Positions 1-8,287 of a stretch of DNA of 64,000 nucleotides are shown one piece after another. Below the pieces are notes generated by a model, which saw nothing but the letters and a program-made list of their open reading frames with translations, made no database searches and was not told the DNA's origin. Every line of letters starts with the position of its first letter. Position 1 is the first letter of the stretch. The stretch is from an uncultured Bacteroidota bacterium (lineage in GTDB: Bacteria; Bacteroidota; Bacteroidia; Flavobacteriales; Flavobacteriaceae). The DNA is taken from assembly GCA_913062555.1 (NCBI GenBank), contig CAJXVU010000013.1, positions 23,878 to 87,877 of the forward strand, written 5' to 3'. Made by a program: the position numbers and the translations under genes.

Positions 1-684
1 GCCTCCAGCGACACTAATAGCACTGAAGCCATCAAAACTGGTAATAGATTTCCCAGGGACTGTAGGGTCTTCATAAACTATAAATAAAGACCATCCTGCA
101 GAATTCCCTGTGCCATTTCTAGGGGAATAAGATCCGGTTTGACCTTGCGCTGATGATACATTGGCAATTGTATATGTTCCTAAATCTGATGTTAAACCCG
201 TTACAATAGATGTTACGTCAGCATAACAGGCATATGGGAAGCTATTGCCTCCATCTACAGATGCTCCATTAGCATCAAAAATAACGCTACCTACAACATC
301 ATTGTACCCTCCTGTTGGACCTTTAAATTTTATGTTAGTAATAGGTTCTGATCCTTTGGTAACTGCTCCCCAATATAAACCAGCATGGATAATTTTATAA
401 CAATTAGGATTTGGTATTTCTAAATCGGCGCTAGAAGAATTATAGGTTGATACATCTCCATCAATGTCAATATATTGCATATTAACATTGTGATTATAAA
501 CTGAATTATTATTAAATGCATTATTATCAGGTCCTAAAATATTATTTCCAATTAGGACAATATCTCCTTTAACATCTTGATCAAATCTAGGTGTAAATGG
601 CACGAAATTTTGTGCAAAAGACTGTAAACCAAATAAAAACAATAAAGCAACTAGACAAATCTTAACATAAGTAGGTTTTTTCAT
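1..684 (-). CDS. Secreted surface protein, N-terminal part (runs off left edge)
   Basis: An ATG at 684 opens a frame that reads 228 codons to the window edge without a stop, so only the N-terminus is present. It starts with a signal peptide (hydrophobic run LVALLFLFGL, likely cut after SFAQ). The exported part is rich in Asn, Gly, Ser and Thr, with beta-type stretches such as HAGLYWGAVTKG and AGWSLFIVYEDP and no catalytic motif. This composition is typical of the first domain of large flavobacterial T9SS adhesins. It lies 57 bp after the PorP/SprF gene on the same strand, and such barrels commonly sit beside the cargo they help export. The adhesin assignment is inference; the missing C-terminus should carry a T9SS sorting domain if it is right. 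Confidence 0.75.
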   Translation of the reverse strand, partial: MKKPTYVKICLVALLFLFGLQSFAQNFVPFTPRFDQDVKGDIVLIGNNILGPDNNAFNNNSVYNHNVNMQYIDIDGDVSTYNSSSADLEIPNPNCYKIIHAGLYWGAVTKGSEPITNIKFKGPTGGYNDVVGSVIFDANGASVDGGNSFPYACYADVTSIVTGLTSDLGTYTIANVSSAQGQTGSYSPRNGTGNSAGWSLFIVYEDPTVPGKSITSFDGFSAISVAGG

Positions 685-741
685 GATTATATATATTTTA
701 CACTTTTGTCTACGTGGGGAATCGCTTAAAAAATGTGAGGT

Positions 742-3090
742 CTATTTTTCTATTTTTACTATTGACAGCTTTCTATTATAAGGTCTGCCCTTGTTTGATT
801 GCATTGCCTTTTTAGCCGCCTCTATGTTGCTGAATTTTTCATAGTAAATAAAATATTTACTTGAATTTAGATCATAGAAGAAATCTATATTTTCTCGTCC
901 TGCTGATATGGCTTTAGTTAAAAACTTATCTCTTTTGTTGACATCACTATGCACTGCAAGAACCATGTAATATCCTTCATCAACATTCTTAACATCCTTA
1001 ACAATTTGAATATTATCTAAGACTCGCTCTTCTCCAAAATCAAAGTCTTCTTCTTTAAATAATTGATTAGAACCAATACCGGTATTCTGTTTTATTTGAA
1101 CAAGCCTAGCCCTATCTTTTTCATATCTATCTTCTTCATTATCATAAAGTGCTCGTTTTATTCTTCGATTACGCTCAAATTCTAAATCAACATCAATTCT
1201 TTCTAATCTTGAAACCAAAGTTACCTGTGATCTTAAAGATTGTTCCTGTTCTTCTTTTAATTGTTGAATTGCAGCACGATAATACTGGTTGGTAGCATCA
1301 TTTTTATTCGATATAGTTTTATGTCTATCATTATATTGCTGCTCTAATTCTAGAATGTTTTTATTTCTTTCACTAATAGTATAATCCACTTCTATTTTCA
1401 ATGCTTCTAAAGCTCTATTCTGCGCTGTTATACTTTTAAAAGGTTTGGGCTCTTGATAAATACCTTGTTCGCTTAAATCGTTTTCTTCTTTTAAAGCTTC
1501 GAGGTCTTTATTTTTACGCTCAACAGCAAGGTCTAATCTGCTAAGTAAATCCTCTTGTTTTAGTTTAGATGCTTTGGCTAATTCTGTTATACTAAACATC
1601 GATACCGCCGTCTCATCTTTATGTGTTATAGATCTCTTAACTTTTTCTTCAGCCGCTACCACTAACCTTGCTTCTTCCTCCTTTTTAACTTTAGTGGCTA
1701 ATATTATAGCCTCAAGTTGTTCTTCTTTTATACGAGCCTCTTCATCTGCTTTAGCTTTAGCTTTTTGTTGTGCTTCTTCCTCCTTTTTAACTTTAGCCGC
1801 TAATATTATAGCTTCAAGTTGTTCTTCTTTTATACGAGCATCTTCATCTGCTTTGGCTTGAGCTACTTGTTTTGCTTCTTCCTCCTTTTTAACTTTAGCC
1901 GCTAATGCTATAGCCTCAAGTTGTTCTTCTTTTATACGAGCATCTTCATCTGCTTTGGCTTGGGCTACTTGTTGTGCTTCTTCCTCCTTTTTAACTTTAG
2001 TCCCTAATGCTATAGTCTCAAGTTGTTCTTCTTTTATACGAGCCTCTTCATCTGCTTTGGCTTTGGCTTCAACTCGTTTTGCGCGGTCACCAATATTTTT
2101 AGATGGCTTCGCTAAAACACGGTTGCTTTTTTTAGGTATAATAATGGCTGTTTCTTCATCATCTCCACCATAATAATAGCGCTCCTTATTTTTAAATCTA
2201 TATGCCAATGTAATTTCATGTGAAGCCCCAAATGTTTCTAAATCACCTATAGCTTTTTCAAAATTATACTCGACGGCAATTTGTTCTGTAATGTTTATAC
2301 CAATCCCTCCTGAAATTCCATAGGTTGTATTATAACCAACTTGTCCCCAAATACCCTTAGGAACTGTAAGCATCGCTATTCCAGAAATAATGGTTTGATC
2401 TTTTTTAAATTCAGATCTGATTAAGGTGGAAAATTTACTCTCATCAAAAAAGCCTCGAGCATCCATATAACCTGTATACATTAAATGAGCCTGTATACTT
2501 TGTTGCGGGTTCTCTTCAATTAACTCAGAAGCTTTTAAATTATATTGTACTAGGTTGTTGACAGATAATCCAAAATCAAAAAACTGTGTTCCATAATTAA
2601 CCCCAGGACTTATACTTAGAAGGAAATTTGATGGCATATTATTTAATGATGGATCTGGAACATTAGTTAAAACGTTCCCATCATTAACACCACTTTTATA
2701 AAATCCTAGATTTAAACCAAAAGTTAAATTACTTTCTTGTTGAAGTCTAACATTGTATGCAAAGTTCAAAATTCCTCCAAACGAAGTTAATACGCCAAAA
2801 TTTTGTTGAAATAAGCCAACTCCAACACCAATATTTTCTCTAAACCTGCCAGAATAACTAGCTAAATAGGTTAATGGAGCATCATCAAACTGGACCCATT
2901 CTCTTTTGTTAGTAAAACTGATATACTTATTTGACTCCCTTACAAAACTAAAAGTTGGGTTAATATTAAATCTATTAAATTTTAGAGAATTTCTTACTGG
3001 TATTGCAAGCGAAGCGACTCCATCTTCTTGCGAATAGGTAAACTGCGTTGCACAGAAAAAAATCAATATAATAAATAGATTTATTTTCAT
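742..3090 (-). CDS. PorP/SprF-family T9SS membrane protein with coiled-coil repeats and SPOR-like C-terminus
   Basis: This 782-residue protein has a signal peptide (cut near TYSQ). Residues of about 22-305 are a PorP/SprF-type outer-membrane beta barrel (for example GVGVGLFQQNFG and the closing HEITLAYRFKNK). Residues 345-480 are four 34-residue charged repeats (KADEEARIKEEQLE and variants), then a long predicted coiled coil to about 690. The last 80 residues (from YYMVLAVHSD to LSIVKIEK) resemble a SPOR-like domain. PorP/SprF proteins are usually about 300 residues and work with T9SS cargo. The extra parts suggest the barrel reaches into the periplasm to touch peptidoglycan, which is inference. 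It starts 1 bp after the upstream T9SS cargo gene's stop, so the two are cotranscribed. The SPOR call is weaker than the barrel call. Confidence 0.85.
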   Translation of the reverse strand: MKINLFIILIFFCATQFTYSQEDGVASLAIPVRNSLKFNRFNINPTFSFVRESNKYISFTNKREWVQFDDAPLTYLASYSGRFRENIGVGVGLFQQNFGVLTSFGGILNFAYNVRLQQESNLTFGLNLGFYKSGVNDGNVLTNVPDPSLNNMPSNFLLSISPGVNYGTQFFDFGLSVNNLVQYNLKASELIEENPQQSIQAHLMYTGYMDARGFFDESKFSTLIRSEFKKDQTIISGIAMLTVPKGIWGQVGYNTTYGISGGIGINITEQIAVEYNFEKAIGDLETFGASHEITLAYRFKNKERYYYGGDDEETAIIIPKKSNRVLAKPSKNIGDRAKRVEAKAKADEEARIKEEQLETIALGTKVKKEEEAQQVAQAKADEDARIKEEQLEAIALAAKVKKEEEAKQVAQAKADEDARIKEEQLEAIILAAKVKKEEEAQQKAKAKADEEARIKEEQLEAIILATKVKKEEEARLVVAAEEKVKRSITHKDETAVSMFSITELAKASKLKQEDLLSRLDLAVERKNKDLEALKEENDLSEQGIYQEPKPFKSITAQNRALEALKIEVDYTISERNKNILELEQQYNDRHKTISNKNDATNQYYRAAIQQLKEEQEQSLRSQVTLVSRLERIDVDLEFERNRRIKRALYDNEEDRYEKDRARLVQIKQNTGIGSNQLFKEEDFDFGEERVLDNIQIVKDVKNVDEGYYMVLAVHSDVNKRDKFLTKAISAGRENIDFFYDLNSSKYFIYYEKFSNIEAAKKAMQSNKGRPYNRKLSIVKIEK
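1651..2058 (-). repeat. Four tandem 102-bp coding repeats in the porP-like gene
   Basis: Four in-frame copies of a 102-bp unit (34 codons) lie head to tail. The shared string tacgagc recurs at 1731, 1833, 1935 and 2037, exactly 102 bp apart. Each unit encodes a Lys/Glu/Ala-rich helical segment. The near identity at DNA level suggests recent duplication, and copy number may differ between strains. Confidence 0.9.
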
Positions 3091-3091
3091 G

Positions 3092-4528
3092 TTATTTTAT
3101 AACTGTTATCGAACCCTTTTTTGTTTTATTATTTTGTGTTGTGATAACATAATAATAAACCGGGTTTACGTTTTTAAATTTCAATTCATCTTGTGGCCAA
3201 TTATTTTGGTAATCACTTGTTTGTAAAACTATTTTACCATAAGAATCCATAATAATCACTTCTGTATTTGTTCCGGCCACATATTCTATCGGAATCATCC
3301 ATGTATCATTAATATTATCTCCATTTGGACTTATTAAATTTGGTATGTTAGCTATATCTGGAAAGGGTTCGCTAATTATAAAATCAAATTCCTCCGACAC
3401 ATTACATCCAATGGTTTGGGTAACAACAACTTTATAGTTTCCAGGTTCTGATACTTCGTAGCTACTATTAATAGCTCCAGCAACAACAGCGTCGTCCAAA
3501 TACCATATAAACTCAGGAGTATTCGCTGTTGTGCTTACAGTAACTATTATTGTTCCCCCTTCTTCCAAGAAGATTATTTCGTCAATATCTATGCTACTTG
3601 AGAAACCAGTAGTATCAAGATCGATTGAAGCATTAGCTACACAGTCACCTAGATCTATGCTAACTTCATAATAGCCAGATTCATTTGTAACTAACATTTG
3701 GTTTGTAGCATCAGCAATTATTTCACCATCTTTAAACCATTGATAGCTATTTCCATTTATGGCATTTAAAGTTGTTGATCCTTGTGTAGAGCAATAAGGG
3801 TTACCTAAACTAGAACTAATTGAAGCGGTTATTTCACCAGAAGAGGATTCACTAACTGTAACTCGATTTGAAAAAGAATTAGACGTACAAGAACCATAAT
3901 CTGTTTCAACATAATAAATACCCGGTTCTGTTACAGATAAGGTCTCACCTGAAGCAACCAAAATCGACGTTGTTAGACTTGTTTCTTTGAACCAATTGAA
4001 AGATAATGAAGGATATTGTAATGGCGAATTGTTTGATGGACTACCGGGATTATCTATACTTAATAAGTAACTACCTCCAGAACAAAATACGGCATTTTCA
4101 ATTAAATTATTAATTGAAAATGGTTCATCTTGAACTTTATAGTAAGCTGGAAAAGACACAGAACCTGTACTTGTTGCAACTGGAGCTGTACTCTTTATTC
4201 TAACTTTATAAGTTTCAGAAGAAATTGTTGTTGGAAGTGAAAAACCTAAAGTTGCTGGAGATGTTGTAACAGCGCCTTGAGCAGAGGTATTAACTATTAT
4301 AGGAATAGCGAAACTTCCCGTATCATCAGAAAGTTCAATTATAAATTGATTGCTTGGGCTTAATCCTGATTCTGGAGAAAACGTAAACGTTACATAGTAA
4401 GTATTAAAAGACTCACTTGCACAAGCTTGACTAAAACCCAAACTAGGTGTACTAATTACTATCTGTGCACTAAGTGTAGAAGTTAAAGAAAAAAGAAAGA
4501 AAATAATTAAAGTAAAGTTTCTCATCAT
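3092..4528 (-). CDS. Secreted Ig-like/PKD-like repeat protein with T9SS type B sorting domain
   Basis: This 478-residue exported protein has a signal peptide ending near LSAQ. The middle holds several beta-sandwich-like modules with repeated patterns (GIYYVETDYG, GYYEVSIDLG, GNYKVVVTQT, each after a phrase such as FNWFKE, YQWFKDG or FIWYLDD), the style of Ig-like or PKD-like domains in flavobacterial adhesins. The last 90 residues match the gliding-motility-associated C-terminal (CHU_C, type B sorting) domain: IPNLISPNGDNINDTWMIPI, then VIIMDSYGKIV and the ending KGSITVIK. This domain is the export signal for T9SS and is predicted to direct the protein to the cell surface. It is the first gene of a module with the PorP/SprF barrel and the secreted protein that follow. 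Its ligand cannot be read from sequence. Confidence 0.88.
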   Translation of the reverse strand: MMRNFTLIIFFLFSLTSTLSAQIVISTPSLGFSQACASESFNTYYVTFTFSPESGLSPSNQFIIELSDDTGSFAIPIIVNTSAQGAVTTSPATLGFSLPTTISSETYKVRIKSTAPVATSTGSVSFPAYYKVQDEPFSINNLIENAVFCSGGSYLLSIDNPGSPSNNSPLQYPSLSFNWFKETSLTTSILVASGETLSVTEPGIYYVETDYGSCTSNSFSNRVTVSESSSGEITASISSSLGNPYCSTQGSTTLNAINGNSYQWFKDGEIIADATNQMLVTNESGYYEVSIDLGDCVANASIDLDTTGFSSSIDIDEIIFLEEGGTIIVTVSTTANTPEFIWYLDDAVVAGAINSSYEVSEPGNYKVVVTQTIGCNVSEEFDFIISEPFPDIANIPNLISPNGDNINDTWMIPIEYVAGTNTEVIIMDSYGKIVLQTSDYQNNWPQDELKFKNVNPVYYYVITTQNNKTKKGSITVIK

Positions 4529-4581
4529 ACATTATCTATTTACTAATCAAATGGTTTACGATTTGTAATGTTTTAACGTTG

Positions 4582-4607
4582 TTATTGCTTAAAACATTAA
4601 GCAATAA
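4582..4607. repeat. Perfect 11-bp inverted repeat between two secreted-protein genes
   Basis: TTATTGCTTAA, a 4-nt loop, then its exact complement. It sits between the stop of the beta-helix-like gene (4717) and the start of the T9SS cargo gene (4528). The minus-strand flank is not a clean U-tract, so it may be a weak terminator, an RNA processing element or an operator. Function is unassigned. Confidence 0.6.
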
Positions 4608-4716
4608 TTTTCTTAGCTATAGTAAAAAATGGATGAGGGAAATAAATGAGATAAGTCTAAGAATTTATAGTACTATTTTACTGATTAAACAGATTTTATT
4701 AAGCTCAATTTTAATC

Positions 4717-6021
4717 TTAATCATCTGTTGAAGCCATTATTCTATTAATTCGCAATCTGAAATCAGGTCTTTTTTTACTTTCTACATTAATAAATGTTTC
4801 AGCAACGTCCCCTCTAGAATACAAATTAAAAAAAGCTCTATTGCCATACCAGTTTTCTAAATCTTCATTGTTCCAATTATTTCTGGTAAATATATTTCCG
4901 TTACAATTATTAAAATACATCTCTGTAATCTTGATTTTTTGAAGATTTTCTTGATTAATAATAATCTTATCATCAAGCAACACTGCTGGATTAAAACCAG
5001 AAATAACGCTCTTGTTCAATTCTAGCGAAGCGTTTTGGTTTATGAATACGGCTTCTTTTACTAAGTTTGATTCAATATCTGATTTTAAATTTTCACTATT
5101 ATTAATTAATGTTAGATTTTGAGCAACCACCGAAGTTCCTTTCTTTGAGAAATCAACTTCTTCCTTTTTGTCATATGACTTAATTAACACACATCTTGAG
5201 CCGTCACTATTTGATACGTATGGAGATCTAATTGCTAAAGCATTATATAACTGACATTGCGCCCCATAATTAAACTTGAAATCGTTTTTATTAGATTTAT
5301 AAGACACTATTTTTTCCAAATTAACTCCGCCTCCCCAAACTTCAATCGAGTTTCCGGCCGAATAACTTACCATTATGTTTTCTAGAGTTGTTTGATTACC
5401 AACACTAGCTAATAGCAAACCATTAAAATTACCAGCACCTTTAATTCTCTTTCCTGCATATTCTATTCTTACATATTTTAACACGCCAGAAGATCCGTTA
5501 AGACTATCCCCTCCGTGGTTTGTGTACTCATAATTTGAAGGCTTAATTTGTGGGTGATAAGACGTTACAGAACTATAGCCAAATTTATTACTTGGTGCAT
5601 CACCAAGAATAATTATCCCTCCCCAATCACCTGATCTTTTGAAGCCTCTATTTGATGTAAAAACAATTGGATCGGTCTCTTCACCGTCTGCAATTATTTT
5701 AGACCCCCTGCTAATGGTAAGTGATGCCTTTGACTCATAGTCTCCAATAATTACTGTTCCTGGTTCTATGGTTAGTGTCGCATTATTTATAACAAACACA
5801 CTGCCCATTAACCTATAAACATATTTTTTAGACAAGGTCATATCTTGAGCTATATTCCCTGCTAATATTTGGGTAGGCTCACCATAGTCAACTGATTTAG
5901 AATCAAATTCAGTCCAGTTATTTAGCCAATTATTAATTCCTACTATTCCTTTTTCTTGCTGCGCAGACACGCTTCCAATTATAAAAAGAAACATACATAT
6001 GATTTGGGTAAAGTTTTTCAT
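4717..6021 (-). CDS. Secreted parallel-beta-helix-like protein of unknown function
   Basis: The product is 434 residues with a signal peptide cut near GSVSAQ. Residues of about 50-350 show right-handed beta-helix (pectate-lyase-like fold) spacing: TLTIEPGTVIIGD, then KIIADGEETDPIVFTSNRG, RSGDWGGIIILGDAP, VLKYVRIEYAG and LENIMVSYSAGNSIEVWGGG. Exported Bacteroidota proteins of unknown role often carry this GDWGGIIILG pattern, some next to TonB-dependent receptors; none is present here. No polysaccharide-lyase catalytic residues are recognisable. The C-terminus (RIMASTDD) is not a clear T9SS sorting domain, so it may be periplasmic or otherwise anchored. It is monocistronic, behind the repeat-containing promoter at 6087-6168, which suggests a specific regulator. 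I do not assign a substrate. Confidence 0.75.
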   Translation of the reverse strand: MKNFTQIICMFLFIIGSVSAQQEKGIVGINNWLNNWTEFDSKSVDYGEPTQILAGNIAQDMTLSKKYVYRLMGSVFVINNATLTIEPGTVIIGDYESKASLTISRGSKIIADGEETDPIVFTSNRGFKRSGDWGGIIILGDAPSNKFGYSSVTSYHPQIKPSNYEYTNHGGDSLNGSSGVLKYVRIEYAGKRIKGAGNFNGLLLASVGNQTTLENIMVSYSAGNSIEVWGGGVNLEKIVSYKSNKNDFKFNYGAQCQLYNALAIRSPYVSNSDGSRCVLIKSYDKKEEVDFSKKGTSVVAQNLTLINNSENLKSDIESNLVKEAVFINQNASLELNKSVISGFNPAVLLDDKIIINQENLQKIKITEMYFNNCNGNIFTRNNWNNEDLENWYGNRAFFNLYSRGDVAETFINVESKKRPDFRLRINRIMASTDD

Positions 6022-6086
6022 AACGACAATTTCAAAATTAAATTCTTTGTTGATAATCCAAATCTATATAACACCTGTATAAAAAG

Positions 6087-6168
6087 CAAATATATTCGAT
6101 TAACGGAGTGATCCCGTGTGACTTTTCCGATAAACCGTATAAATGCGTATAATTTATCCGATTAACGG
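6087..6168 (-). promoter_or_regulatory. Promoter with three 31-bp-spaced direct repeats
   Basis: On the minus strand TATATTTG (6094-6087) matches the Bacteroidota -7 element TAnnTTTG, about 65 bp before the ATG at 6021. No TTG -33 element occurs at 17-23 bp. In its place are copies of YCGATWAACSG starting at 6096, 6127 and 6158, exactly 31 bp (three helical turns) apart. The rest of units 1 and 2 also match weakly. This is the architecture of an activator-dependent promoter bound on one DNA face. The regulator is unknown. Confidence 0.6.
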
Positions 6169-6181
6169 TTAGATAAAAATC

Positions 6182-6226
6182 AAAAAAAATGCCCTTTATT
6201 TAATCACTAGAATTAAATAAAGGGCA
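6182..6226 (-). terminator. Rho-independent terminator of the 145-residue protein gene
   Basis: A perfect 15-bp stem (6190-6204 with 6212-6226) and a 7-nt loop. On the minus strand it is followed by eight U residues (the A run at 6182-6189). It ends the gene at 6309-6746 and isolates the downstream promoter. Confidence 0.9.
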
Positions 6227-6308
6227 GCTATACTATTTGGTGAATTATACACTACTAATTTTTAACACATCTTCACGCAGTTACAAATAAAGAGTATTGT
6301 TAATATTA

Positions 6309-6746
6309 TTAGTCAAATTCATTATATTCATGTAGTAACTTCATTGTTTCTTCATAAAACAAAATTGCAATAATTAAGTTGCTTTTATCACTATACGGTA
6401 ACATTTTCTTTTGAAATCCTGTCGTAGCTTTTAGAAATTCTTCGGTTGCTTCAACTTTAACTTCAAGGCTCTTTCTGTTCTCTTTTGTGTTCGGGATACC
6501 ATAAGTAGACATGGTCTTTCCCGGTTTTGTTGCAAATGCAATATAAGGCAAAGTTTGAACTAGACTTTCTGTTCGCTCAATATATAAACTGAGTAATTCA
6601 CCTTTTTCCATTTGGTTTAACTCTTCTATATTATGGTACTTTTTTATAGCAACATTTTCACTAATGATACTTTGAGGTTCGTTCTTTTTTTGAGCATGGC
6701 CAATACCAAATACTAACAAAAAGCCAATTAATACAAGCTTCTTCAT
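6309..6746 (-). CDS. Small secreted protein of unknown function
   Basis: The protein has 145 residues, with a signal peptide (LVLIGFLLVFGIGHAQ). The mature part is mostly helical and charged, with a conserved-looking core LPYIAFATKPGKTMSTYGIP and a C-terminal helix LIIAILFYEETMKLLHEYNEF. I do not recognise a family. It is a single gene with its own strong terminator; the neighbours are a beta-helix-like gene on the same strand and a divergent intradiol-dioxygenase-like gene. A periplasmic location is the only property supported. Confidence 0.65.
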   Translation of the reverse strand: MKKLVLIGFLLVFGIGHAQKKNEPQSIISENVAIKKYHNIEELNQMEKGELLSLYIERTESLVQTLPYIAFATKPGKTMSTYGIPNTKENRKSLEVKVEATEEFLKATTGFQKKMLPYSDKSNLIIAILFYEETMKLLHEYNEFD

Positions 6747-7014
6747 GGTTAAGATTTAAGGGGTTATTACTACAAACATACGCAAATAATCGAAGGAAGC
6801 AAGCGTTTTGTCGATTACTTTATTCCAAAATGCAAATCAATATTTATAATAAGCCTCCTGATAATTTGAATATTATAATTTTTCATTTCAACGATGATTA
6901 TTTACTTTCACGAGTTTAAAATCCATACATCGTAAAATTTAAACGTTCAGACGATTATTATTTTTAGACAGGTTTAATTGATTAATTTTAAGGTAATTAA
7001 GATATAATCGCCCT

Positions 7015-7656
7015 ATGAAAAATCTACTTACTCTTTTCTGTTTTGTTTGTTTTGTAGTATTTAGTTATGCTCAAAATACCATTGGAACAAAAAATGATTT
7101 AAAAGAAACCTCATCTAACTATAAGAAACAAAATCCAATCTATGATTATTCAGAAAATCAATTAACCAATACAGATACTATTCCCGATTTTGATACAAAA
7201 CCGAATAAATTAAAGATTACGGGAACCATCTTTAAAAGCGATGGAGTGACTCCTGCAAAAGATGTTCTTTTGTATGTGTACCAACCAGATGAGAATGGTG
7301 ATTATGTAATAAAAAACAAAAATGATAAGCGTTATATTCATCACAGAGGTTGGATAAAAACCGATGCTGAAGGGAAATATACATTTTACACCTTTATACC
7401 TGGCTCTGCTATTATACCCATCACATTTCCACGCAAAAGAGGATTTAAACAAATATTCCCAGTGATTAAAGAACCCGGTAAACCTGAATATAATCTTAAT
7501 GCATTTCTGTTCGACGATGATCCATTATTGACCAAATCTTGCCGTAAAAGATTAAAACGACGAGGTGTTGATTGTATTTTAAAACTTGAAAGAAAAGCGG
7601 ATATCTATGTAGCCACCAAAAATATTATACTGGATGAAAAGCATTCCGGAATTTAG
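7015..7656 (+). CDS. Secreted intradiol-dioxygenase-like protein, iron ligands incomplete
   Basis: The product is 213 residues with a signal peptide ending FSYAQ. Residues of about 65-175 follow the beta-sandwich core of the intradiol ring-cleavage dioxygenase C-terminal domain: KLKITGTIFKSDGVTPAKDV, VYQPDENGDY, then RGWIKTDAEGKYTFYTFIPG and a late FLFDDDPLL. In true enzymes two Tyr and two His bind Fe(III), and a P-x-H-I-H segment follows the Tyr-rich strand. Here that place reads IPITFPRKRG, with no His pair. It is therefore probably a non-catalytic or altered member; databases may label such proteins protocatechuate dioxygenase. No aromatic catabolism genes are nearby. The divergent neighbour is the small secreted protein at 6309-6746. 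Confidence 0.65.
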   Translation: MKNLLTLFCFVCFVVFSYAQNTIGTKNDLKETSSNYKKQNPIYDYSENQLTNTDTIPDFDTKPNKLKITGTIFKSDGVTPAKDVLLYVYQPDENGDYVIKNKNDKRYIHHRGWIKTDAEGKYTFYTFIPGSAIIPITFPRKRGFKQIFPVIKEPGKPEYNLNAFLFDDDPLLTKSCRKRLKRRGVDCILKLERKADIYVATKNIILDEKHSGI

Positions 7657-8095
7657 TTAAAGAATTGAGTTGTATCGTATCTGTTAAATTTAATTCTCAA
7701 TTGATTTCGGTAAATTCAGTTTTTAAACACCAATGAATAGAATGTGGTAACTCACTCCTGTTATGTAGAACCAAAAATACTTTGATTCTATCTATACTAA
7801 AATCTGCTATTAATTATTTACTTTTTTAAAGTCTTCTCACAATATCAAGCTACCAATTAATGGTGTTTCATATCATAAAAATCCGCTATGAAAATTACTG
7901 ATACAATCTTTTAACGTATATATTGCTCAAAATAGCCCTACCAGAAGGGTCATTGCTTTTGGTAGGGGTAACAAGAATAACTCTCTACTCTCGGTGATCC
8001 TGAATTAAGGCTGTTGCAATGTTAAAGTTTAACCTCACTTTGTTCGTTTCAGCTCTTTTTATACTCTCAATTTGAGCAAGCTCAATTTTGGGCAC
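7657..8095. other. Non-coding interval with hairpins, no gene seen
   Basis: Nothing with coding character is present between the dioxygenase-like gene and the tRNA-Pro terminator. It contains the long hairpin at 7936-7967 and a short inverted repeat TTGAGC-AA-GCTCAA at 8072-8085. A small RNA could be hidden here, but no promoter-terminator pair is clear. Confidence 0.5.
7936..7967. repeat. 12-bp stem hairpin, possible structured RNA
   Basis: CCCTACCAGAAG pairs with CTTTTGGTAGGG (one G-U) around an 8-nt loop. It is GC-rich against its AT-rich surroundings and lacks a U-tract on either strand, so it is not an ordinary terminator. It may be part of a small RNA or the remnant of a repeat. Confidence 0.5.
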
Positions 8096-8124
8096 AAAAA
8101 AGCCCTGCTAAAAAGCAAGGCTTT
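8096..8124 (-). terminator. Terminator of tRNA-Pro
   Basis: AAAGCC-C-TGC pairs with GCA-A-GGCTTT (8099-8124, one mismatch). On the minus strand it is followed by U residues from the A run at 8096-8101. It lies 7 bp beyond the tRNA 3' end. Confidence 0.85.
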
Positions 8125-8131
8125 GTGAATG

Positions 8132-8206
8132 TCGGGGTGGCAGGATTCGAACCTGCGACCTCCGCGTCCCAAACGCGGCGCGATAACCGGGCTACGCTAC
8201 ACCCCG
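8132..8206 (-). tRNA. tRNA-Pro (anticodon TGG)
   Basis: A full cloverleaf reads on the minus strand. The acceptor stem CGGGGTG/CACCCCG (8200-8206 with 8133-8139) has discriminator A at 8132. The anticodon stem CCGCG/CGCGG encloses the loop TTTGGGA, with anticodon TGG at 8171-8169. The T-arm contains GGTTCGAATCC. The 3' CCA is not encoded. Promoter and terminator flank it directly, so it is transcribed alone. Confidence 0.97.
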
Positions 8207-8222
8207 AAAAATGTAACGGGTG

Positions 8223-8251
8223 CAAATATATTGATTTCTTTTGAAATCAAA
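8223..8251 (-). promoter_or_regulatory. Promoter of tRNA-Pro
   Basis: On the minus strand TTTG (8251-8248), 17 bp, then TATATTTG (8230-8223) matches the Bacteroidota TTG-N17-23-TAnnTTTG consensus. The tRNA 5' end follows 16 bp downstream. Confidence 0.8.
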
Positions 8252-8287
8252 CAACTTTTATTCGTAAATTCATAACAAAATAATTTC

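Noticed and set aside
1651..2058. Regular repeats that might look like a CRISPR array
   Set aside because: The 102-bp units are in-frame coding repeats without spacers or repeat-spacer alternation.
1574..2173. Long antisense open frames opposite the porP-like repeats
   Set aside because: They result from the Lys/Glu repeat composition read on the other strand (Ser/Cys-rich output) and have no signal or family features.
8072..8085. TTGAGC-AA-GCTCAA as a terminator
   Set aside because: The stem is only 6 bp with a 2-nt loop and no adequate U-tract; the better terminator is at 8096-8124.
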